Shown one piece after another: positions 34,570-44,656 of a stretch of 64,000 bases of DNA. Under the pieces are notes generated by a model. The model worked only from the letters and a program-made list of their open reading frames with translations. It did no database searches and was not told where the DNA came from. The stretch comes from Auricularia sp. M13 (Eukaryota; Basidiomycota; Agaricomycetes; Auriculariales; Auriculariaceae). The translations under genes were made by a program, and so were the position numbers. The stretch is taken from assembly GCA_037042915.1 (NCBI GenBank), contig CM073193.1:8370001-8434000 (forward strand), written 5' to 3'. Every line of letters starts with the position of its first letter. Within the stretch, counting starts at the first letter, position 1.

Positions 34570-35320
34570 GCGGTCTCTTCCTTCGTCAAACTGAAGCGCA
34601 CGTCAGTATAACATACGGAAGTTGCAGCCAACGAGCGTTACTCCTCCATGTTCGAGGGACATGTCGACTTTCCCGCGCGAGTATAGTCGGGCGGCGGCAG
34701 GGAGGTGGGCGTCACTTCCGAGATCAACTCTGCCAGCCCAGGCGCAATGCTGTCCGACCAAAATGAATCATATGCATCACGAATGTGCGAGGGAACGTCG
34801 TGTACTCGGACAGAGCAGCCATTGCGCGCTTCAGATCGTCCGACACGAACACATCCAACCCACTGCTTAGATATTAAGCAACTGCCGGCCGATGAACGCG
34901 CAACGCACTCAGTCGGGACAGTAAAATTGTCATACGATGGGGGCCTGCGGATATTTCAGCTCATCGGGCAGGGTGGCGCAGTTTGGTCACACGGACATTA
35001 CATCTGCATGTGGGAGGGGCATATCGACGTTTTGCAGGCGAGTAGGATCAGGCGCCGGCAGGGAGGTTGAATCATCTGCTCCAGTGATGCATTCTGCCAA
35101 CCCAGGCGGGATGCTGTCCATCAAGTGAATTAGATACGTCACAGCCGTGCGAGGAAACGGACGTGTACTCGGACAGCGCAGCCATGGCGCGCTTCACATC
35201 GTCCGACTCGAACCCAGGCAACCCACTGCATAGATATGAATGAATTGCCGTATGATCAACGTGCAACGTACTCAGTCGCAGCCGTAAATTTGTTATACGA
35301 CGGGCCCCTGTAGAAAACCT
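34570..35320 (-). repeat. 363-bp tandem duplication inside an unknown minus-strand gene or relic
   Basis: The block around GTGTACTCGGACAG recurs at 34800 and 35163 (offset 363), with similar flanks for about 300 bp. Read on the minus strand each copy encodes related peptides (DDVKRAMAALSEYTS in one, ALSEYTTFPRT in the other; DSIPPGLAECITGADD versus DSIAPGLAELISEV), so a coding exon with its neighbourhood was duplicated. No full gene model or family could be established. Confidence 0.55.
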
Positions 35321-36189
35321 TAGCTCGCGGTAAAAATAATACAGCATCGAGGTACATACGCAATACTTCCCCCCGTTGTGGCATTAGAGAAAAACACGTC
35401 CCTGTAATATAAGCAAGGGCGAGTCGAACGGGTGGCAGGCTTACAAAGATTGACCGTTGTAGGACTTGACGGGTTCAGGAACAGTAGGCATGGCGCTGCG
35501 ATTCCAGCGGGTCAGCGAGAGATATCGTGAGCACAAAAAACCAACCCAAGAAGATTGTTCGCGTCCATCTCGAAGCACGGAGCAACGAACATGTCCTCCG
35601 GAATCCTAGGCAAGACTTGAATGCGACGGCGACGACGAAACGCAAAAGGGAAACGAACTGACGTTGAACCAATCAAGTTTGGAAGGCCTTTGAGAGGACT
35701 CGGAGATCGCGGCCTTGGAGTAAATCAGCATGAATTCATAAGAACATATGAAAAAAATCGTACGGCGTTGCAAAACTGCCCTCAGGTGACAACGGGTAGT
35801 GAAAGGGGCTGGGGCTACGAGGGCTAAGAATCATCATTATCGCCTGACGGGCGTGACAACTGCCACGGCGTACGGAGATGATGCTGAGCTCATGGGAGAC
35901 AATGGCACCTTGAATGGGCTTGGGGAGCGTCGCCTGTTACCAGTTAGCAAAGCCGCTGAGCCTCGCAATTTCTACTCACGGCGACGAAGGTGAATCGAAG
36001 CGCTTCAGCGGGCTGGGAGTGCGGCGGCTGCGTCTGATCAAACATCAATAGACATCAATGACAACCGCCTTTCTTACTCACGGAATTATGTCGCGGGATG
36101 ATCCAACGCCTTTACCGGGACTTGGAGTACGACGGTGACGCGGCGTCTCGATCTTGCAAGCACCAGAGTTCGGAAGAGGCAGGGAATTA

Positions 36190-37300
36190 TGTTCGAACCG
36201 GACGAGCGTCGGCGCGGACCTTGTTCTCGACCCAACCGATGATATCGGCGATGATCTGGACGTCCATGAGGGTGAATAAGGGGGAAGCTCCTTGAATATC
36301 TTCTTGTCGCGCTGGAAGCTGCATCTGCACGGCAACATCAGAAGCTGTGCTCGTCCCAGCGCGATGGGACGTACTGCACCGACCGTGTTGGTGGAAAGGT
36401 CCTGCTGGCATTAGACAACGGCCTTATGGCTGGAGGTGCCCTCACCGAGTAATCCACTGTGACGAGCACGTCCATTTCAAAGACGCCCGTGCGCCAAGAC
36501 GACTGGCCAGTGGCGAGGCCCGAAGGATTACAGCGTCGGGTCGAGCCGCGGAGTCGTGACCAGAGGCGGCGGTACGTGCTTACGCATGTACAATCCATGG
36601 AGGGTGAGCTCAGCGGCGTCGAGCAAGGCCATGGTGTCGTCAAACATGACAGTCCCCCTCACGGTCGTGTAAGTGCCATCGGGGTGAGGATCTCCGATGA
36701 CGCGATAGACGATTGAAACGGGCGTATGGATGTCTAGGCCAGTGTTAACGATGGAGAAGCTGAGTGAAGAGTACGCACTCTGAAGGACGGAATGGATAAA
36801 AGAATTGACGATGTAGACATTGTAGACGACCTCGTTATAAGGGTGTAGGCCCCAATGGACCTGGTTATGGAGCACGAGCGATAGGGTGCACTTGATGGAA
36901 CGCATGCTGGGGAGGGGCCCGAGGTTGTAACCCAGCCCAGGGCTTTATGGCGACCGCATTTGAGCCTGCTGGAGGGCGCATTTGAGCTTGTACGAAACAT
37001 GGAAGTTATACGCAGCATGGGACCCGTATCGAGTGGCGCCTACGGCAGACACCTGCACGCCGCAAGGTACCAGCAGGTGCGCAAGCCCCGGGACCCCGAG
37101 GCAGTTATCAAAAGGTATGTGTCCACGTGCCGGGGTGGTCGAGAGCAAGACGGTTTCCAACTCAGCACATGCTCCGCTCACTTCAATGCGAATACCGTTC
37201 ACCGCAAGTGCAAAGCCTCGCGTATTCGCCTCCAACTATTCAAGATGGTGTTCAGCGTCACGGGTCCGAATACCATGCGCGCGTGCTCCATGGGCTTGGC
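36190..37300 (-). CDS. hypothetical protein, multi-exon, model uncertain
   Basis: Minus-strand coding-like pieces: ARMVFGPVTLNTILNSW (about 37260), AVNGIRIEVSGACAELETVL (near 37190) to NFHVSYKLKCALQQAQM (36965), then LGYNLGPLPSMRSIKCTLSL (about 36920) through HNQVHWGLHPYNEVVYN and TTVRGTVMFDDTMALLDAAE (36620), then TGVFEMDVLVTVDYS (about 36470). Introns are short and plausible. No domain recognised. An alternative C-terminus exists in a second frame (MDVQIIADIIGWVENKV near 36270). Confidence 0.4.
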
Positions 37301-37849
37301 GTTTGTGGACGAGGGCGCACTGACCTGCGCAGTGCTTCACGCGCTAGCACATGCCCTCGTCGAGTCTACCTTCACCACCGCGCGCCGTCGCTGACGACAA
37401 CAACAACGGGATGCTGGCACTGACGTTCGAGACGCACGCACTGGACGACTGGCGGCCGGTGAGACGGGGAATCCGGGAAGATGATCGCGATAGACGATGA
37501 GCTCAACCCCGAGGCCATTCTGAGGCAGCAGACGCGCAAAACGGAGCAGATGTAGTGTAAAAATTCAAGACAATATCATTAGCAGACATATTTATATACA
37601 GGCAGTCCAGTCCATATGGTATGTCTCGAGCAATCGCATTCAGGCAAGAGTACTGCATGTGCATAAGAATACAATGAATATATGACGGTGAAACTTACGC
37701 AAGTTGCTTTGAGGTAATCTTGAGTTTGACCTGCTTGCGGAGAGGGACGTCGGGAGAAGACGTGCGCGAGAAGCGACGAATGCGTGTGACTCGAGAGCGC
37801 AATTTTCTCACGGCGGCCGGGCTATCTCAAGCTTCTTTAATCTGGTATA

Positions 37850-38205
37850 TTGGTCCCAACTATCTATACTAGTAGACTTGGGTCCCAAGTCCCAGATTTC
37901 TCTGAGACCCGTTCTCAACTCCAGCACCAAGTCCCAAAGTTGGGACCCGGTCCCGAGGAATTGACCACCAGAGTCCAAAGTCGGGACCAAGTCCCAAGTT
38001 TGGACTCGCAGTCAAACTCCCCACCGAGTCCCGACTTCGGGATCTGGTCCCAAAGTCGAGAAGTCCCAAATCCAGGACCGAGTCCCGGGTCTCAACGGTT
38101 ACCGGGATATCCGGGACCAAGGTCCCAGATATCAACCGGTCCCGGATTCCCTGGTCCCAAGTCCCGGATTCAGCTGGACAACCCAAGTCCCCAACCCTGT
38201 ATTTT
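37850..38205. repeat. dense GGGACC/GGTCCC/AAGTCCC motif array
   Basis: More than a dozen short motifs of the form GGGACC, GGTCCC, AAGTCCC and CGAGTCCC in both orientations, many as near-palindromes such as GGGACCAAGTCCC, packed into about 350 bp with no coding sense. It lies directly 3' of the kinase ORF. It resembles subterminal repeat clusters of large DNA transposons, but no mate was found in the window. Confidence 0.6.
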
Positions 38206-38229
38206 ATGTACATTCAAGAATATAAGTTG

Positions 38230-39820
38230 TTACCACCCCCCACCTCGCAGCCAAACATGCTGCAGTGCCGCATCTACTGTTAATCGCTCTTTTGCTTTCC
38301 TCCTGAGCGCCGTCTTCAACCATTCCTGCGCTGGTCCAATCACGATATTGCGCATCGCATCCGCTAAACTCTCACCTGCCTCGCTACATGCTCCAGCGTG
38401 CAGCGTTCCAGTCCGGTCTCGCGCGCCAGTGAGCAGGAATCCTGGCGTCTCACCGGTCAGACTATAACGCGCCGTCAGCTCACAGTCCAGGTTATATTCA
38501 TGCCCACCACTCACCAGTCAAGCAGACTCATCCCCAAGCTCCACATATCCACGGCCACGGTATAGCGCTCCAAGTAGCCTACCTCGGGCGCGCGATACGC
38601 TGGTGTTCCCGCCATACCCTGTCGAATGTGGTCAGTGAACGCAGATTTCCTGCTGCCTTGCGTGCGCGCTCACCATAACCCAGCCCTCCTCTGTCGCAAC
38701 CGCCGCCACGCCAAAATCGACAAGCTTGACCTCAAAATGTATCGCAGAAGATACCATCACGTTCTGCGGTTTGACATCCCGATGAATCACACCGTGCGAG
38801 TGAACATGCGCCAGAGCCGAGCAAAGATCGCGTGCCGCGCGTTGCGCTCGCGACTCATCTACCAAAGCCCGTGGTTAAGATTGTTCCATACACCAACGCC
38901 CTACTCACCGAGGCGTCCTTTGGACATCACAAACGCCCACAAGTCCCCCCCCGCAACATACTCCATGGACAAGCATATATGCCCTCGTCGCTCGAACACC
39001 TCCTGAAAAGTTGCGACATTGGCGTTACTGAACTTCGACAGAATCCTGGCCTCTTCATAGAGCTCGTCGCGTTGCTGATCGTCTTGCGCGCGCAAAACCG
39101 TTTTCGATATCTTCAGTGCGCAAACTCGTCCGTCTCGCGCCCGCTTTGCGCTGTAGACCACACCGTAAGCGCCGCCGCCGAGGCTGCAACGGATTAGGAC
39201 ACTGGGCGCCCACAAAGTACAAACCGCCACCTACCGTTCCATCAACTCGTAGCGCCCCAGCACCAGTACCGCCGGGTTGTGCGCGCTGTACCGCGAGAAT
39301 CCCCAGTCCTTGATGGTCGCGACATCAGAGATATTCTGCTGGATGTGTTCAGGTTATTTCTCGTGTCGTCATGTACATAATTGCAAATGGAGCTCACCAT
39401 GGTCCCTTTGCAGCGTTCGGTAGCGCTGAACGCAATGCTGTACCGACGGCCTTGCTCGCCATACGCATGCGTCGCCGTCCAGGTCTTCATGAGCGGCGCC
39501 TGGTGCTCGCGCGTCCGCGCGTCGTTCCGTGAGAACGGCACGGGGTGCGACAGCCGGTCTGGCGAGTCCGCGGCGGCTTGCGTCGCTACGTCCGCTGGTA
39601 ATGTCCAGGGCGCCGCGCCCTGCCTGCCGGGGTCGAAGCCAGCATATTCCTCGTTGCGCGCAAGCCCGTCACCGTCCAGCGAGTCTGCCGTCGTCAGAGC
39701 CGATGACGCTCCAGTGTGCATGGTACCGTCCCACATAACGAGACCGCTTGATCTGACTGCTTTGAGGCGCTGACCACCGTTGCTCCTTTCTTTGAATTGA
39801 CCACGCGACGCATTGCGCAT
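38230..39820 (-). CDS. Ser/Thr protein kinase, spliced and with an open frame
   Basis: Exons (descending) 39820-39398, 39338-39235, 39183-38909, 38858-38674, 38618-38515 and 38461-38230 join in frame over introns of 50-59 bp, 440 residues. Kinase signatures in order: glycine loop [12 protein letters not shown] (about 177), ATP lysine in CALKIS (about 200), catalytic [11 protein letters not shown] (about 293), LVDFGVA (about 316), activation end [10 protein letters not shown] (about 334), and the final [13 protein letters not shown]. All catalytic residues are present. The region after DMWSLG is unusual: [20 protein letters not shown] instead of a normal LxTGxxPF stretch. The first exon is open upstream to a splice acceptor at 39901 and continues an SMC1-derived exon, so the true start may lie further up. 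Best match is CAMK/CHK2-like, low certainty. Confidence 0.7.
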
Positions 39821-40440
39821 GTACACAGCTGGCTGCCGCGGCCAGCTGTGCGACAGAGACGCGGCGTCATCGACGTCCGTGGCGACTTCGCCTCGCAGGT
39901 TCTACGGCACGGCGTTACAATTTAACTAGGTGAATGGCAGCGACGCTCACCTCTTCCATAGGCACGTTCTTCAAGTCGCCCGCCAGTAACGGCAGATCAA
40001 TCTTCTCCATCTTGCACTTGCGGTAGACTCCCGATCTCTCGACGGCGGCCTTCTCAATTTCGTCGTTCTACCGCGCGCTCGTCAACAGATCATCCCAGAA
40101 AGAAATAAAGGATGCAACATACCCTTGACGCGATTTCCTTGAGCACCTTCTCGAGCGCCTTCGAGCTCTTGCTCGCAGTCTTCTTCATCTCGTCCAGCTC
40201 CTTCTTCTTCTCCTCCACGCCGTCAGTAAACTGCTCAAGGTCCTCAATCAGCCCCTCCAACAAGCCCTGCATCTCGTCCATCTCCTTCTTGACCACATCC
40301 CGGCGCTCCTCAAGCTTCGCAATAGTGGCGGTCTCCGTATCGACAGCCCTGCGCACGCCGTCGAGCCGCGCGCGCACGCCGTCGAGCGAGTCGGTCTCGA
40401 AGCCCACCGCGTGCGTCATGCGCGCGATCTGCGTGTCCGC
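39821..40440 (-). pseudogene. SMC1 middle fragment (coiled coil), joined to the kinase
   Basis: Exon about 40440-40123 reads QIARMTHAVGFETDSLDGVR, a long coiled coil, and DEMKKTASKSSKALEKVLKE; after intron 40068-40122 the exon 40067-39951 reads NDEIEKAAVERSGVYRKCK then LPLLAGDLKNVPMEE; after intron 39902-39950 comes NLRGEVATDVDD. This is the segment of cohesin subunit SMC1 before its C-terminal head, with natural-looking introns. Upstream it follows, in the same frame, the tail of a glycosyltransferase; downstream it runs in frame into the kinase exon. The C-terminal ATPase head of SMC1 is missing, so it cannot act as cohesin. Confidence 0.7.
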
Positions 40441-43060
40441 GGGTATCGTGAAGCCAAGTAATACATAGTTGAGCACGCTGATAAGGAATGCGCCAGCGAT
40501 GCCATAATAAGAGAATAAATCTGAGGGGGTCGTCAGCTGAGGTCCTTGCGATCATTTTGGCAACATGAACCCACAAGCCATTGGAGATATCTTGTAGTAG
40601 AGCGGCACGCGCGACCACATGAGCTTGTGGAACTTGTGATTTATCGGGCCTTTGCGCAGCCATTGGACAAGCGGGTTGAACATCAATTCCGACGCGCCTG
40701 AAGAGACGCAATGTCAGTCACCGCGAAGTCAGAAAGCCAGGCGGTGAAACGCACCGTAGGCGTGTTTCTGCCAGCGATTCATCTCGTCGTCGCACGTCAG
40801 CGACACGCCCTCCTTGAATCCGCCTTTGGAACACGTGGCCCAGCGCACGGTGTACCCGATAGCCTCCAATCGGAAAGACAGATCAAAGTCCTCCAAGACC
40901 TTCGCCTCGGACCAGATCTTGCGCTTGCCGTCTGCCGGGTCGACGAATGCGACCTCCTGCATAGCGCGCCACTGCAAAAAGCTGCACGATGACAAGCCGT
41001 CAGCATGTGTCCAAGAGCAAAGGCCTCTGTGCTTACGCGTTGTGTCCGACAAATGGCGCAACGTCGCCGTTGGCGCACGCCATGGCGATCGCCTTGTTGA
41101 CGCGACGTGTGAAGTAGGCCGTGATGTTTTCAAAGTAATGGTGCGCGACTTGCAGAGGCGTCCGACCCGTGCTGCAGAATGGCAACCTCTGGAGAGATGG
41201 CCAGCTCGCGCGCAGCGTCACGCAGACAATCCTAGTGCGAGTGAGTATCGACGAGCAGCGCGGAAAGAGAAGGCCATACCTCGGGAACCTGAGTGTCCGA
41301 GTCGACGAGCAGAATAATCTCGCCAATCCGCAGCGACTTGCCGCCCGCAGCCCACGCCTCGCCGTGCGTCTCCTCGACGGCCAGCTCGAGCGCCTTACTG
41401 GCAAGCGCCGACTCCTCGTCAATATACGGGTCAGAGAGGTCGATGCCGAGCTCCGCGACGCGCGCGGCATCGCCCATCAGCTCCTCGAGAATCTCCTCCA
41501 TGCGCAGCGCCAGCGACAGGCCGTAGTTCATGTTGCTCGCTTTCTGCAGCGGCGTCAGCATCGAATCGCGCGGTGATGTGAAATGGGCGCACCTTGAACC
41601 GTCCAGCGCGTACGAAGCCATTCTGGCCGTGCGCGGCCGCGCGACCCAGCCGACGTTGCGGTTTCGTGAAGCGTATGCGCTCCTCGCGCAGCTCGGGCGC
41701 GAGGAGCTGCATACCGTCGTCGTTGATGAAGATGGACGAGCTGCCGCCCTGGCGCGAGTACGATATCATCGCCTTCTGGATGGAGTTGATTGACGGCATG
41801 CTGCGCGGGTGTCAGGATTTTACAGAATTTACGCGGGGATGCAAAGTCCTACATCGTGGCTTCGGCGACTCCTTGTAAACGGGCATCTGGATGGTCACAT
41901 GCGGCAAGGCATCCAATTTGATTTCCTCGGGCGGTATGCCGCTGTAGTACTTCGAGTTGTCGTAAAATTGTGATACTGGGCCGATGCTGGAGCGGCACAT
42001 AAGGTCACGCTGAGCACAAGAATATGGCAACTCACATGTAGAAGACGCAGTTGACCAATGTCTGCGTGAAAAACTGTTCGTGCCTAGGTCAGCCCGTCGC
42101 GACAAAGAAATTGAAGCGCTAGGACGCACCAATGACACGCAGAACAAAAGCGGGGCAAAGGCGAGAAGAGCGAAACGGGTATAAGAGCCGTCCACGACGA
42201 CTTCCTCAATTACTCGACTGACGCCGATGAGTACGAAAACTACAGCAAAATTAGCGACCAAAACGATGGGTTGAGTGTAGCGAGGCGCACATATCGAGAG
42301 ACCAGGCGCAATGCCCATGAATATGGGCGCCTCAAAACGCATTGCGCGGCGTTTGCGCCGTCCCTCGCCCTCCTCGAGCGCAGCGATGTCGAGCGCGTCG
42401 GCAGCAGCATCGGACTTCTTCTCGTCGACGACCTTGCCCAGCGACGACGCGCTATCCGGCGCATCCGCTACGCCATGGCTCTCGATTGCGCTACCATCGT
42501 GCTTCTCGCTGCTACTGGCATGCAAGTCGCTCCTCGACGATTCAGCAGTGGTGTCGCTGAACTTGGATATCTCCGGCGCAGGGGGACGCAGCTTGCCACT
42601 GTCGCGGTCGAGCTCGCTGACGACAAATTCCTCGGGCTCGTCGGAAGGGGCAGGTACCATCGCTGCGCGGCGGACGGGCGCGACGGAGCTCATAGACGGG
42701 AACGCCGAAGAAGCCGGCGCGAACGGCGACGCGTTGTGCCATTCGGGTGGCGGTTCTACGTCGGGCAACGCGCGGGCGGCTGCACCTGCGTGCGGTCGAA
42801 GTCGGCCGGGAAGGGCGTCGCGAAGTCGTAAATCGGTTCGCTGTGCGCCGCGGAATACGGGATGCTGGGTCGCGGCGAGCGGCCCATCATCGCTGCTGGT
42901 GCCGTTGCAATCGTTCCCACGGAGCTCGGTCGGTGTCGCCAGACGAGCGGGAGGAGCCGCGCGTTAAAGTCTTTCACCGCGGGCGCAATGTCGTCCACTT
43001 CGTCCGCCCATACGACTAGCATGCGTTCGTCGTACTGCAATGCGTTCAGACACGAAGGGA
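40440..43060 (-). pseudogene. family-2 glycosyltransferase fragment inside the SMC1 relic
   Basis: Minus-strand pieces in the normal order of fungal membrane GT2 enzymes: VVWADEVDDIAPAVKDFNAR at the N-terminus (about 43000), a Ser/Asp-rich linker, a membrane segment (QPIVLVANFAVVFVLIGV, about 42240), VSQFYDNSKYYSGIPP, VTIQMPVYKE (about 41890), SSSIFINDDGMQLL (41730), KASNMNYGLSLALRME (41535), EIILLVDSDTQVPE with the DxD metal motif (41300), AKVLEDFDLSFRLEAIGY (40900), MNRWQKHAYG (40770) and a final membrane stretch SYYGIAGAFLISVLNYVLLG (40470). The C-terminal membrane part after LLGF is replaced by SMC1 coiled coil. A frame change is needed near 42770. Such enzymes build extracellular polysaccharide; this copy is probably non-functional. 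Confidence 0.65.
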
Positions 43061-43950
43061 AGAAATAGTACATAGAATGTACGCACGACGAAGGCTGCGC
43101 CCTGGCCTTTATCTGCAAAGGCCACCGCGCGCTGGACTGCCGCGAGCTTCTTGCCCGCGGGCTTGATGCATTCCTCCGCCTTTGCAATGTCGGCCTCGAA
43201 CGCCTTGGCCATCTTCTCCGCGTTCTCCTTCTTGCGCCGTTCGTGCGCCAGCTGCGTCTCGATGTCGAGCAGGCCTGGTTTCTGCATAATGTCAACGTCA
43301 ACATCCGTGTTAGAAAAGTAAAATACTATCAAAAGAGAGTCTTCCGTACCTGCTTCTCCAAGTTTTTCTCCTGCTTCTTGATGCGCTTCTCTTTGGAGAT
43401 AACCTCACTGCGCGCCTTGGCTTACTCGACCGCGCCGCCTCCGCAGCGGCGTCGTTCAGCGCCTGCTCCTTCCTAAGCTCGTCGAGCGCCTTACTCTGGC
43501 TCTTGATCGCGCGCGAGTTGTCCTCGATGCGCTCCTGGATATGGTACAGCTTCCACAGCAAGCGCTGCAGCACGGCGTGCTTTCGCTCGTTAACCAAGCG
43601 CTCAAAGCGGTCCGCCTCCTGCTTCTACTCGCCGACCTGGCGGATCTCGCCCGCTATGCCGCGCCGCTTGGTGAAGTTGAACGTCGCGTTCTCCGTCGCG
43701 CTGCTGCTGCGCCTTCGCCTTCAGCTCGCCCGCCAGCTCGAGCGAGCGGATAACTGCTCGATGAGCCGCGAGAGGTCCTTGTGTAATTGAGAGGCGATCG
43801 CTTCGATGTCGCCTTGGATCGAGGAAGTTCTTCGCTTTGACGAGGGTGTTTTCGCCCTCCAGTGCTGCGCCGCGTTGTAGGCGTTGTAGGCGTTGTAGTT
43901 CACGACGCTGCCGTTGAGCTTGTATTCGCTCGAGCCGTTCAATGAGACAC
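43060..43950 (-). pseudogene. SMC1 N-terminal fragment, frameshifted
   Basis: Minus strand: INGSSEYKLNG-like start (NGSSEYKLNGSVVNYNAYN, about 43930), then LEGENTLVKAKNFL in a second frame, QGDIEAIASQLHKDLSRLIE in the first frame again, SLELAGELKAKAQQQRD in the second, LWKLYHIQERIEDNSRAIKS (43550) and KPGLLDIETQLAHERRKKEN (about 43270). These are consecutive parts of cohesin SMC1 after its Walker A region. At least three one-base frame changes within 250 bp show it is a relic; a tandem GTTGTAGGC repeat (about 43876) sits at one of them. Walker A itself and the hinge are absent. Confidence 0.7.
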
Positions 43951-44656
43951 TGTACCAAAAATGATATAATAATCAGAATCATAGACACCGTATTAATATT
44001 TAGAACCAGGACTTACGTGCGCTGGAACGTCCATTCCTTGTCCTGCGAATCGACCAGAACAGCGAGCACCCACGCCTTCTGGGCGTCTCCCTCGCCGTAT
44101 GCTCATCATCCGGCCTTTCATTGCTTGTCGTTTCTCAGCGATTTGTCCATGAACGCTGGCGCTCAGCTGTGCGCCATTCTTCCTACCGCGCATTGCGTCA
44201 CGCACGCCGCTGGAGGGTCCTTCCTTCTCAGTTCGCCTTGCTTGATGCCCATGTCCCGCGACATTCACTTACAGCGGCGTATAATGCCTCGACCTTCGTT
44301 TTGTTGTTAACTCCTTGTACGGACCCTATGAACTGACATACCAGACCTTACTCTGGCTTCGTTTGCGTTGCGATCATCACGTCGCCTCGCGGCAGAAAGG
44401 CAACGCAGGCCTTGCCGGGTCTGGTTGTAACGCATCGGTGTCTTGTACTTTTTCTCCATCGCCATGTTTGTTGCGGAATAAAATGTATTACCGTCTTCGC
44501 CTTCTCGAATACATCTGTCGCGTCCGCGTTGTAATCGTTCATTCTCCCTTCCGCTTTTCTTCGTTTGTTGTTCTGCTCGTTGTCAGTCGCGACAACAAGC
44601 TTCCCAGTAGGACCATACCTCCGTTTCCACTCCATCTGTTGCGTCTGACGAGTTCA
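43951..44656. other. spacer, possible left margin of module 2
   Basis: No recognisable gene. In module 1 the KDZ stop codon lies 317 bp from the element end; the equivalent place here (about 44340) shows no copy of the module 1 terminal repeat. Confidence 0.4.
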
